The translations under genes were made by a program, and so were the position numbers. Source: Pedobacter sp. SYSU D00535 (GTDB lineage: Bacteria; Bacteroidota; Bacteroidia; Sphingobacteriales; Sphingobacteriaceae). Taken from it: a stretch of 64,000 nt of DNA. The DNA is taken from contig NZ_JAFEWD010000010.1 of assembly GCF_017355855.1 (NCBI RefSeq), forward strand, positions 62,001 to 126,000. Direction: 5' to 3'. The number at the start of each line of letters is the position of its first letter. The stretch's first letter is position 1. Below the pieces are notes generated by a model that saw only the letters and a program-made list of their open reading frames with translations, had not been told where the DNA came from and did no database searches. This document shows, in pieces, positions 37,519-45,493 of this stretch.

Positions 37519-37854
37519 ATGACAAGCATAAAAGAAATGAATTCCGATCAAAGAAAGCAGAGTTTTTATAAAGATCAGTTGCTTACAGTTCAGGACCTTA
37601 TTGAATTCAAAGAGCAACTCATCTTAGACATTAAGAAACTATTGAAGGAAAATTCTGGTCAGCTGCCCCATAAATGGTTGAAGGCATTCGAAGTCAAAAA
37701 GCTATTAAGAGTTTCGGAAAGTAAGCTCCAGTATCTGAGAGACAAAGGCGTGATCCCCTTCAAAAAACTAGGTGGTGTTACCTATTACGACTACGACGAA
37801 ATTCAAGAGATAATGAAGTCAGATAAGTTTCAGGATCAATTGAAATTAGCATGA
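37519..37854 (+). CDS. Helix-turn-helix (excisionase-like) DNA-binding protein
   Basis: The start is taken as ATG 37519 (111 residues) rather than GTG 37465, which lies inside the palindromic site. Residues about 50-105 form a winged HTH of the MerR/excisionase type (KAFEVKKLLRVSESKLQYLR, then KGVIPFKKLGGVTYYDYDEI). Such proteins head mobilisation operons in many Bacteroidota ICEs and may control excision or transfer. It overlaps the next gene by 4 bp (ATGA). Its own target could be the palindrome just upstream; that is inference. Confidence 0.8.
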   Translation: MTSIKEMNSDQRKQSFYKDQLLTVQDLIEFKEQLILDIKKLLKENSGQLPHKWLKAFEVKKLLRVSESKLQYLRDKGVIPFKKLGGVTYYDYDEIQEIMKSDKFQDQLKLA

Positions 37855-38165
37855 AAAGGAAGGCAAGACGGATAGATCCGATGAAGCAAAAAAGGAGATC
37901 TAAAGCACCGGAAATCCCTATTCAAGTTACTGAATCTTTCGGATTTAACATTCCTCCCGAAACACTAGACGTCCTGATTTATTTTGAGCAGAAAGAAGCC
38001 GGGGAAGCTGCTCAGCACTTCGTCGATGAGCAAGAAAAGTCAGGCTGGAAGACGAAAACTGGGAAGCCTATCCGAAATTGGAAAGTACATGCAAGTGACT
38101 GGATTTTCAACTACAAACAAGAAAGAAAATTCAGCTTAAGAACTTCCAGGTTCTGCTCACTTTAA
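37851..38165 (+). CDS. Small basic protein of the mobilisation operon
   Basis: 104 residues, strongly basic at the N-terminus (MKRKARRIDPMKQKRRSK). The centre (EAAQHFVDEQEKSGWKTKTG, then IRNWKVHASDWIFNY) resembles the short segment with conserved W-K...W seen at the ends of phage and plasmid replication initiators (DnaD/primase-associated proteins). It is coupled to the HTH gene by an ATGA overlap. A role in DNA processing or replication of the element is plausible; no exact family is assigned. Confidence 0.6.
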   Translation: MKRKARRIDPMKQKRRSKAPEIPIQVTESFGFNIPPETLDVLIYFEQKEAGEAAQHFVDEQEKSGWKTKTGKPIRNWKVHASDWIFNYKQERKFSLRTSRFCSL

Positions 38166-38238
38166 ATATGAGGTACAACATGAGAATTAACAAAGATCCT
38201 GAAATGCGGAGGTAGACTGCCTCGCTTTGCTGCAGTCA

Positions 38239-38273
38239 GCAAGATGTACGTTTGTAATACAAACGAATCTTGC
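38239..38273. other. oriT: Candidate origin of transfer (nested inverted repeats)
   Basis: GCAAGAT (38239-38245) pairs with ATCTTGC (38267-38273), and inside it CGTTTGTA (38249-38256) pairs with TACAAACG (38258-38265) around a single A. All 15 pairs are perfect. The site lies in the 179-bp gap directly before mobC and the relaxase gene, where oriT is normally found in such elements. No nic site can be identified by eye. Confidence 0.55.
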
Positions 38274-38344
38274 CTCCCTTCCGAAGTCAGTCCGGGTAAA
38301 AAAAGAAGCAATCCTCCGAAGTCGGATTTTTTATAAAAGAACCT

Positions 38345-38755
38345 ATGAAAAGACAGGACGAAAATCGCTCAAAGATTTTTCTGTTGAGGTTAAAACCTGC
38401 AGAATTTCAACTAATTAATGATCGATTTAAAAAGACGAAATTTCGTAGTCTAAGCGAGTATACAAGGAGCGTGCTACTGGAAAAGCCGATTACAATTTTA
38501 TATAGAGATAAGTCCTCCGATGATATTCTAGAAGAGCTCATCTTACTTCGTAAAGAGCTCAATTTCTTTGGAAATAATTTCAATCAAACCGTCAGGAAAT
38601 TGAACAGTGTGAGTGGGATGCCGGAAGCAAAACATTGGCAGTCAGTGCTTGAAGTTTTGCGCGATCAACTGGAACCTTCAATCCGGCAAATCAAGGATCG
38701 GATCAATAACTATTCTGATTTATGGTCGCAAAAATTATTAGCGGAAAAAGTCTGA
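38345..38755 (+). CDS. MobC-like relaxosome accessory protein
   Basis: 136 residues. An N-terminal ribbon-helix-helix-like segment (IFLLRLKPAEFQLINDRFKK, then RSLSEYTRSVLLEKPI) is followed by a helical part with the sequence LRKELNFFGNNFNQTVRKLN, typical of the plasmid MobC/mobilisation accessory family that helps the relaxase open oriT. The last 34 bp overlap the relaxase start, so the two are translationally coupled. Upstream is the candidate oriT. No start nearer the oriT site is needed. Confidence 0.85.
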   Translation: MKRQDENRSKIFLLRLKPAEFQLINDRFKKTKFRSLSEYTRSVLLEKPITILYRDKSSDDILEELILLRKELNFFGNNFNQTVRKLNSVSGMPEAKHWQSVLEVLRDQLEPSIRQIKDRINNYSDLWSQKLLAEKV

Positions 38756-39984
38756 TCGGCGCCTTAAACTACAATGAAAAAAAGGTGCAACAGGGCAAAG
38801 CTGATTTGATCCATCAAAACGGATATGCAAAAGACATAATACATCTCAATTTCAACGACAAGCTACTTAGGTTAAAGGACTTGTCTTTAAGAAACGAACG
38901 TGTAAAAACGAACACGCTGCATATCTCTTTAAACTTTGCTACTGGGGAAAATCTTTCAACAGACTTAATTAAGGAAGTTGCTGACGAATACATGGAAAGA
39001 ATAGGTTTCGGAAGCCAACCTTACCTCGTGTATAGCCATAGCGATGCAGGCCATCCCCATGTTCATATTGTTAGCACCAATATTAAATCGTCCGGAGAAA
39101 GGATCAGCTTGCACAATCTTGGAAAGACAAAATCAGAGCTTGCGAGAAAGGCGCTGGAGGCGAAATTTGGGTTGACGCCAGCCAACTCAAGACAGAAAGA
39201 ACAGGATCTCAATATCCTTTCTCTTTCTAAAATAGAATATGGAAAAACAGATACAAAACGAGCTCTCGCTAATACTGTAAATGCTGTTATAAAAATATAC
39301 CGTTTTACCAGTCTTCCTGAGCTAAATGTCGTATTGCAGAACTTCAATGTCTTAGCAGACCGGGGCTCAAAAGACTCAAGGATGTATACAAAGAATTGGC
39401 TGATCTACTGGGCCATGGATGGTAAGGGAAATAAGGTTGGAGTGCCGATAAAAGCCAGCAGTCTTCCCGGTCGGCCGACTCTAAAATTTCTGGAGGAGAA
39501 GTTTAAACAGAACGAACAACTCAGGAAACCGTTCGTGCAAAATGTACGTGCATTGCTTGACGGTGTACTGAAGACAAAAGCGAGTCCGGCCGGATTTGCT
39601 CAGGCGTTGCATTCAAAAGGAATTCAGGTGGTATTTCGACGAAATGAAAGCAACTATATCTACGGTATCACTTACATTGATCACAATAACAAAGTAGTGT
39701 TTAATGGCAGCGATATCGGTAAGGATTACAGTGCAACTGCTTTGAATAAATATTTTGGAGATGCATCACATAAACTGTCATTGGTCGACAGGTCGCTCTT
39801 GGAAAAAACGTCACCAGCTTCTCAATCCAATAATCCTCTGTTTGCTGATCAAAGTATTACGAATCACGAGTTGGGTACATCTTTACTTGATGACCTGTTG
39901 AAGCCGGATTATTCTGAAGGCGGTGGTATCAGCAATCTATTCAGACATAGAAGAAAGAAGAAAAGAAAAGGACTATCAAAATAA
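38722..39984 (+). CDS. mobB: MobB-type relaxase (MobA/VirD2 family)
   Basis: 420 residues. The nickase domain (about 1-200) has the putative catalytic tyrosine in LNYNEKKV (Y17) and the metal-binding triad HSDAGHPHVHIV (about 105-116), the hallmark of MOBP-type relaxases (PF03432). It would nick oriT, stay covalently bound to the 5' end and pilot the strand to the recipient. The C-terminal part is basic (RHRRKKKRKGLSK). It is followed after 7 bp by the coupling protein. Length and order (accessory, relaxase, coupling protein) are normal for Bacteroidota ICEs. Confidence 0.95.
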   Translation: MVAKIISGKSLIGALNYNEKKVQQGKADLIHQNGYAKDIIHLNFNDKLLRLKDLSLRNERVKTNTLHISLNFATGENLSTDLIKEVADEYMERIGFGSQPYLVYSHSDAGHPHVHIVSTNIKSSGERISLHNLGKTKSELARKALEAKFGLTPANSRQKEQDLNILSLSKIEYGKTDTKRALANTVNAVIKIYRFTSLPELNVVLQNFNVLADRGSKDSRMYTKNWLIYWAMDGKGNKVGVPIKASSLPGRPTLKFLEEKFKQNEQLRKPFVQNVRALLDGVLKTKASPAGFAQALHSKGIQVVFRRNESNYIYGITYIDHNNKVVFNGSDIGKDYSATALNKYFGDASHKLSLVDRSLLEKTSPASQSNNPLFADQSITNHELGTSLLDDLLKPDYSEGGGISNLFRHRRKKKRKGLSK

Positions 39985-39991
39985 TAAACCT

Positions 39992-41995
39992 ATGGGAACC
40001 GGTGAAAATGAACAAGGATTGCGAAAGATCATTGATTTTACAAGAATGCTTTCGATAGCGATACTAGTAATTCACTTCTATTTGAGCTGCTATGCAGTTT
40101 TCAACGCACATGGCTTTTCCTGGGAAATTACAGACCGGATTCTAATTGCGCTGTCAAGAATGAAAGTTTTCGATTCTATTCTTTCTGCAAAAATCGCAAG
40201 TCTAGTGCTTCTAATGATTTCGTTACTTGGTGCCAGGGGGAGAAAAGATGAAAAGACGAACATTCAATACTTGGTTGTCTCTTTGGCAACGGGTCTTCTC
40301 CTTTTTTCGATAAGTACTTTGGTTTTCAGCTTCGAAATCGCCGCACACGTCAAGGCGATCGCTTATATATCCAGCACTTCGACTGGCTATATTCTTATCC
40401 TGACCAGCGGCACTCGCTTAACTCGATTGCTGAAATTGAATTTAGTTAGCGATGTATTTAACAAAGAGAATGAAACTTTTCCACAGGAAGAAAGAAAACT
40501 GGAAAACGAGTATTCTATAAATCTTCCTTCGACTTATTACTATAAGGGCAAGATCAGGGGTAGCTGGATCAATATTATTAATCCTTTTAGAGGTTCTTTG
40601 GTTCTGGGTACACCCGGAGCTGGTAAGTCATATTTTGTTATTCGGCATATTATTGCCCAGCATCTTCAAAAGGGGTTCAGCATGTTCATCTATGATTTCA
40701 AGTACGACGATTTAACAAGGATAGCCTACAACACATTGCTGAAAAGCAGTTCCGGAAATGATAAGCGCAAGTTTTTCGTGATCAATTTTGACGACCTGAA
40801 CAAAACGCATCGCTGCAATCCTCTGGAGCCTGCTAGTATGATCGATATAACAGACGCAACAGAAGCTTCGCGTACCATTATGCTTGGCCTGAACCGAGAA
40901 TGGATCAAGAAGCAGGGAGATTTCTTCGTGGAATCTCCCATCAATTTTGTGACAGCCATTATCTGGTACTTGAGAAAGTACAAGGATGGCGTATTCTGCA
41001 CACTACCACATGTTATTGAGCTTATGCAGGTGGAGTATAAATATCTATTTGCAGTACTTAGCCAGGAGCCCGAAATTGAAGTGCTGATCAATCCTTTTAT
41101 ATCTGCATGGAGGAATGAAGCCTACGATCAACTCGAAGGCCAAGTTGCCAGTGCTAAAATAAGTATGGCGCGATTGTCATCTCCTTCCTTGTATTATGTT
41201 TTATCGGGAAATGATTTCACGCTGGATCTCAATAATCCGGATTTTCCAAAAGTCATTTGTATGGGTAATAATCCTCAAAAGCAGCAGGTGTATGGAGCGG
41301 TATTAAGTTTATACATCTCCCGAATGATTAAGCTGGTGAATCAGAAGAACAAACAAAAATGTAGTCTTATATTCGATGAGTTTCCAACTATCTATTTCAA
41401 TAATATTGATAGTCTTATCGCCACCGCCCGCTCTAATAAAGTTGCCACAACTTTAGCTGTTCAGGATTATAGTCAATTAAAAAAGGATTATGGCAAGGAA
41501 CAGGCAGAGGTTATATTAAACATAGTGGGAAATGTAATTGCTGGCCAAGTTACGGGAGATACAGCAAAACAGTTATCCGAAAGGTTCGGCAAAATTCAAC
41601 AGGAGCGACAATCGATATCAATAAATAGTTCCGATACCTCTGTCAGCCGTTCCACTCAACTTGATTTTGCGATACCTGCGTCAAAAATATCTACATTATC
41701 TTCTGGCGAGTTCGTTGGTATGGTAGCAGACGATCCTCAGAATAAAATTGACCTGAAGGTTTTCCATAACGAGATAGTAAACGATCACGAGGCTATACAA
41801 CTAGAAGAGGATCATTACAAAGATATCCCGAAATTGAGAGCAATTGACAAGGAAAGTGTCCTGGTGAATTATCTTCAGATAAAGCAGGATGTACAAGAAA
41901 TTATAGCTGGAGAATTTCCAGGTAAAGATGAACAACCTATAAAAAGCGACATTTCAACAGCAACATCAGGAATAATGAGGGGATTGCAAATTTAA
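39992..41995 (+). CDS. Type IV coupling protein (TraG/VirD4/MobC-type ATPase)
   Basis: The start is taken as ATG 39992, 7 bp after the relaxase stop; earlier in-frame codons lie inside that gene. 667 residues. The N-terminal part has several hydrophobic segments (MLSIAILVIHFYLSCYAVF, LVVSLATGLLLFSISTLVF) that anchor it in the inner membrane. The ATPase domain carries Walker A LGTPGAGKSYF (about 205-213) and Walker B CSLIFDEFPTIYF (about 459-467). It links the relaxosome to the transfer channel and drives DNA export. It is the last gene of the mob operon. Confidence 0.93.
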   Translation: MGTGENEQGLRKIIDFTRMLSIAILVIHFYLSCYAVFNAHGFSWEITDRILIALSRMKVFDSILSAKIASLVLLMISLLGARGRKDEKTNIQYLVVSLATGLLLFSISTLVFSFEIAAHVKAIAYISSTSTGYILILTSGTRLTRLLKLNLVSDVFNKENETFPQEERKLENEYSINLPSTYYYKGKIRGSWINIINPFRGSLVLGTPGAGKSYFVIRHIIAQHLQKGFSMFIYDFKYDDLTRIAYNTLLKSSSGNDKRKFFVINFDDLNKTHRCNPLEPASMIDITDATEASRTIMLGLNREWIKKQGDFFVESPINFVTAIIWYLRKYKDGVFCTLPHVIELMQVEYKYLFAVLSQEPEIEVLINPFISAWRNEAYDQLEGQVASAKISMARLSSPSLYYVLSGNDFTLDLNNPDFPKVICMGNNPQKQQVYGAVLSLYISRMIKLVNQKNKQKCSLIFDEFPTIYFNNIDSLIATARSNKVATTLAVQDYSQLKKDYGKEQAEVILNIVGNVIAGQVTGDTAKQLSERFGKIQQERQSISINSSDTSVSRSTQLDFAIPASKISTLSSGEFVGMVADDPQNKIDLKVFHNEIVNDHEAIQLEEDHYKDIPKLRAIDKESVLVNYLQIKQDVQEIIAGEFPGKDEQPIKSDISTATSGIMRGLQI

Positions 41996-42143
41996 AACTC
42001 TCTTTTAAGAAGATACTATTTGTCGCCATGACAACCAATGTTTCAACATACAAATTCACTTCTCCTTTGTTTTTTCGTTTTGTAAACATTTTTCCCACTT
42101 CCCCCGTTAATATTTCACCTAACCAAACCAAAGCCTAGATAAT

Positions 42144-42719
42144 ATGATTAAAGCATCCTCGCACGACAAAGGCTTAGTGATTGATATCCTCACCAAGTCT
42201 TTTGACACTAATCAAAGTGTGAATTACATTGTAAAGCAAGATAAGCACCGAGAAAAACGGGTAGAGGCCTTAATGGACTACTCTTTTGAAGTTTGTTATT
42301 CGTTCGGCGAAGTCTTCCTGTCTGAAAATAAAAAAGCCTGTGCATTGATCCTTTACCCGGATAAGAAGAAAACGAACCTTAAATCCATACTTCTGGACAT
42401 CAAACTTATTCTTCACTCTGTAGGAATAAGCAATGTTCAGAAAGCACTTTCCAGAGAATCAAAGATTAAAAAACTACAGCCAAAAGAGCCGATGTACTAT
42501 ATCTGGTTCATTGGAGTAGATCCTGAATATCAGAATTCGGGCATAGGGTCGAGTTTGCTACAAGAAGTAATTGCCGATAGTTCACAGAAAAAGCGACCGT
42601 TATACCTAGAAACCTCCACTCTCAAAAACATCCCCTGGTATAAGAAATTCGGATTTGATATCTATAACGAACTTGACCTTTCCTATAAGCTTTTCTTCCT
42701 GAAAAAGGACGTAGCCTAA
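42144..42719 (+). CDS. GNAT-family N-acetyltransferase
   Basis: 191 residues. The acetyl-CoA-binding motif A is clear: YIWFIGVDPEYQNSGIGSSL (Q/R-x-x-G-x-G/A form), followed by motif B NIPWYKKFGFDIYNEL. The substrate cannot be told. It stands alone between the mob operon and the regulatory genes, 24 bp before the LuxR-type gene, with which it could be co-transcribed. Resistance, toxin or metabolic roles are all possible for such ICE-borne acetyltransferases. Confidence 0.85.
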   Translation: MIKASSHDKGLVIDILTKSFDTNQSVNYIVKQDKHREKRVEALMDYSFEVCYSFGEVFLSENKKACALILYPDKKKTNLKSILLDIKLILHSVGISNVQKALSRESKIKKLQPKEPMYYIWFIGVDPEYQNSGIGSSLLQEVIADSSQKKRPLYLETSTLKNIPWYKKFGFDIYNELDLSYKLFFLKKDVA

Positions 42720-42743
42720 TAAGCGATTACAAAATCTACTCCT

Positions 42744-43706
42744 ATGAATGTGTTTGGAACCGAAATGCATGTAGTGACATTTGTATTCGTCCTACTGGAA
42801 ATAATCATGTTTTTTTATCAACTTCTGTATTACCTGTTCAGACCACAGGATAAAAGCAGAATGTGGTATCTCGTGCTGTTGAGCTTATTGATCATTTACA
42901 ATATCACCGGAGGCCTTTTTCCTGATCCCAAATTAGACATCCCAATTAAGGTTCAGAACATAGCAGCTTACGGTAGCGGATTTCTAATGGCGTCATACTT
43001 CCCATATTACTTTTATAGAGCATTTGAATTGAAGAGACTTCGCTTTCATGCACTTTATGGTGTACCGCTATTTCTTATTTTGCCCTACATCTTGTTCTTT
43101 GTTATTGGGTATTCAATAGATGGTGATTTGAATCTTGCGATAAGATATGGGGTTGCTGTTCCGTTTATATACTCCATTGTATTACTTTATGCAATATCTA
43201 GGGCTGTTTGGCTAAAGTATAAGGAGAGGACTAATCAAAACAACTTTATTGAAGTACTGGCCGTCTATTGTGCTATTATCCCCTGGGCATCCCTCGCTTT
43301 ATTGTCTTATTTGCATGCCAGCCAACTTGTGGAAGTAGTTTGTACGAACGGTGGTTTTATTGTCATTACCGTTCTCTTTATTTCACGATATATTGCGAAA
43401 GCTCGTGTCGAGTATGAACAGCTTAAGGAATTCAACAATCTCGCAAATCAGCCTTCAATTTTTGAACAAAACTGTAAATATTTCCAATTGACCTCCCGTG
43501 AAGCAGAAATTGTGGGTTTAATAAGACAGGGGTGCAAGTATAAAGATATCGCTGACAAACTGTTTCGGTCAGAGAAGACAGTAACTAAACACGTTCAGAA
43601 TGTTTTCGAGAAAGTCGGCGTAAACAATAGAACCGAGTTACTTCACAAACTCGAACAAAAACCTATCTCTGGCTCTAATTCTGTTTCTGAAGCGTCTGAA
43701 GCATAA
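42744..43706 (+). CDS. Membrane-bound LuxR-type transcriptional regulator
   Basis: 320 residues. About 220 N-terminal residues form roughly seven transmembrane helices (for example VTFVFVLLEIIMFFYQLLYY, ALYGVPLFLILPYILFFVI). After a short linker, the C-terminal 60 residues are a LuxR/GerE helix-turn-helix (TSREAEIVGLIRQGCKYKDI, then EKTVTKHVQNVFEKVGVNNR). It is a one-component sensor-regulator working from the membrane; the signal is unknown. Its neighbour is rteC, so control of excision or transfer is likely. Confidence 0.85.
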   Translation: MNVFGTEMHVVTFVFVLLEIIMFFYQLLYYLFRPQDKSRMWYLVLLSLLIIYNITGGLFPDPKLDIPIKVQNIAAYGSGFLMASYFPYYFYRAFELKRLRFHALYGVPLFLILPYILFFVIGYSIDGDLNLAIRYGVAVPFIYSIVLLYAISRAVWLKYKERTNQNNFIEVLAVYCAIIPWASLALLSYLHASQLVEVVCTNGGFIVITVLFISRYIAKARVEYEQLKEFNNLANQPSIFEQNCKYFQLTSREAEIVGLIRQGCKYKDIADKLFRSEKTVTKHVQNVFEKVGVNNRTELLHKLEQKPISGSNSVSEASEA

Positions 43707-43777
43707 AATACTACTTTTTGCGTAGTACGAATACTAGGAAAAACGTATTTACAAGCGGCACACTTTCAGCCATTTTT

Positions 43778-43840
43778 GTGGTAGAATTGACGCTCTCACC
43801 TTTCTAAAGTGTGAAATCGCTATACATTTATCTACCACAC
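43778..43840. promoter_or_regulatory. Regulatory region of rteC with flanking inverted repeat
   Basis: TGTGGTAGA (43778-43786) and TCTACCACA (43832-43840) form a perfect 9-bp inverted repeat ending one base before the rteC start. The 45 bp between them include GTGTGAAATCG (43810-43820), a string also present at 49405-49415 right after the tra-operon palindrome. The layout suggests an operator loop or a leader stem that would hide the start codon. Confidence 0.55.
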
Positions 43841-43841
43841 T

Positions 43842-44675
43842 ATGAAAACATTTACCGAACGCTTGTACCATGCAATGGAAATCGAACTTTATGAATTATC
43901 AATACAAACAACCTCTGAATCAGAAAGACTCAAGGGAGCTATTAAGGTTTGCCGAAAGGCGCTGATTATCCTAAAGAAGTTTATCTCTTCCTATTTCTTT
44001 GAAAATATGGATGACGAAGTACTTTTCTTCAAACAGATTAAACCTCTATTTTACAGCCAATACATTTATTATGTAAGCCTCTATAATTTCTTAATCAAAA
44101 AACCTGCTGGAGGCGAGGACATGCTTAAAGAATATATTGTATCTGAACTGGCAGATTTAAAACGTTTCTTCGATCACAACCAAGTCTTTTACCAGTACTA
44201 TCGCACTCAAGCAACCTATATGGATAGCATCTACTTTACAAGGGGAACGGGTGATATTTATTCTGAACTGGAAGACTTTCAGGGAGATGAGATGTTTTCT
44301 ACTACCCACGATTATAAACTATCTAAAATCATAGCCAATGAAAAATTTCAGGAATACTTGGGTAAGCTCTTGAAGCCTGCTGGAATTGAATCACACCGGC
44401 TATCAGAAATTCCGGTAGTATGGACGAGCAATCAAACGGATTTGGTTGAACTGATCTACGCGCTTGTAGAATCTGGTGCTTTCAATAACGGCAACATTGA
44501 GATTAAGTACCTTATGAACTACTTCCAGAGTATGTTCCAAGTCGACTTAAACCATTATTATAGAAAGTATACGGATATTACTAATAGGAAAAAGGAACGT
44601 ACGGTGTTTCTGGATCGACTTAAAGCAGGGTTAATCAGAAAGATGGAGGAAAAGTATGAATTAAAGACAAATTGA
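43842..44675 (+). CDS. rteC: RteC-family regulator
   Basis: 277 residues matching the RteC domain (PF09357) over most of its length. It is helical, with the typical CRKALIILKKFISSYFFEN opening, FFKQIKPLFYSQYIYYVSLY, and a C-terminal DNA-binding part (LVELIYALVESGAFNNGNIE, then MNYFQSMFQVDLNHYYRKYT). In CTnDOT, RteC activates the excision operon; here it is expected to regulate excision or transfer. A perfect inverted repeat flanks its promoter region. No RteA/RteB two-component pair is seen; the membrane LuxR protein may replace it. Confidence 0.9.
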   Translation: MKTFTERLYHAMEIELYELSIQTTSESERLKGAIKVCRKALIILKKFISSYFFENMDDEVLFFKQIKPLFYSQYIYYVSLYNFLIKKPAGGEDMLKEYIVSELADLKRFFDHNQVFYQYYRTQATYMDSIYFTRGTGDIYSELEDFQGDEMFSTTHDYKLSKIIANEKFQEYLGKLLKPAGIESHRLSEIPVVWTSNQTDLVELIYALVESGAFNNGNIEIKYLMNYFQSMFQVDLNHYYRKYTDITNRKKERTVFLDRLKAGLIRKMEEKYELKTN

Positions 44676-44678
44676 GCC

Positions 44679-44716
44679 AATATCAAACTGATATTTAGGA
44701 CCAATTACTGATATTT
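44679..44716. promoter_or_regulatory. Repeat-rich leader of the HNH-like gene
   Basis: AATATCA-AAC-TGATATT (44679-44695) is a perfect 7-bp palindrome. Its right arm, ACTGATATTT (44687-44696), recurs directly at 44707-44716, five bases before the ATG. Such paired sites usually bind a repressor; no regulator is identified. Confidence 0.45.
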
Positions 44717-44721
44717 GTTGA

Positions 44722-45453
44722 ATGACGGAAGGAAACTGCGTACTATGTGGGAAGTGGGGACCGCTTACCTTTGAACATATTCCCCCACAGTGCGCATCAA
44801 ATAATAAAGTCATATACGTTCAGAAACACGAGCATCTTTTCGAGGAAAACAGCAAGCTGTTCGGGAAAAAAATGCGAAGTCAGCGGGGCTTTGGTAAACA
44901 AACGCTATGTGCATCGTGCAACAACGATACTGGAAGCTGGTATGTCAAAGATTTTTGTGAGTTTAGTAAGCAGGGTCTCGAAGTTTTTACGGCTAATACT
45001 ATTAAGGAATATGTACGAGGAGAGTATATTATTAAGCCTCAAAACGTTCTTAAGCAAATTCTAATGATGTTTGTGGCAGCGGATAGCGATGGTGCTGTAG
45101 GACAAATTGAAGGTGTTAGAGAATATCTGCTGAACAAAGACAACTGCAATTTTCCGCCAGATATAAAAATCTACCTGTATTCAAATTCTTCTAGCCACAA
45201 ACGACTTCTCGGTTATATGACAGTCTGGGACAAGGAAGGTGATCAACTAGTAAAGAAACAATGGTCAGAAATCAATTTCAAACCATTTGGGTATTTCCTT
45301 ACCCACAATAGTCCACCACCTAATCCCTTTTTGGTAGATATAACTGATTTCGGTTCTACTCCATTCGACAAAAAAATGATAGTAACTCTTACAACAGCTC
45401 ATCTTGTAGTCCAGAATCCCATGATCGGATATTACAAGAACGTTGAGTCGTAA
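44722..45453 (+). CDS. HNH-endonuclease-like zinc protein
   Basis: 243 residues. The N-terminus CVLCGKWGPLTFEHIPPQC and the later LCASCNNDTGSWY give the CxxC...H...CxxC arrangement of the HNH/zinc treble-clef nucleases; EHIPP supplies the catalytic-type histidine. The C-terminal 150 residues are unrecognised. It converges on the Gabija pair with only 40 bp between stop codons and is preceded by palindromes. It may be a separate defence nuclease or an accessory to Gabija. Its activity is predicted from motifs only. Confidence 0.65.
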   Translation: MTEGNCVLCGKWGPLTFEHIPPQCASNNKVIYVQKHEHLFEENSKLFGKKMRSQRGFGKQTLCASCNNDTGSWYVKDFCEFSKQGLEVFTANTIKEYVRGEYIIKPQNVLKQILMMFVAADSDGAVGQIEGVREYLLNKDNCNFPPDIKIYLYSNSSSHKRLLGYMTVWDKEGDQLVKKQWSEINFKPFGYFLTHNSPPPNPFLVDITDFGSTPFDKKMIVTLTTAHLVVQNPMIGYYKNVES

Positions 45454-45493
45454 GATCTTCCATTCAAAAATCATCGCCCCATTTACGGTTAGA

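Noticed and set aside
38227-38418. 63-codon frame over the candidate oriT
   Set aside because: Runs into mobC in another frame and covers the inverted repeats; no recognisable product.
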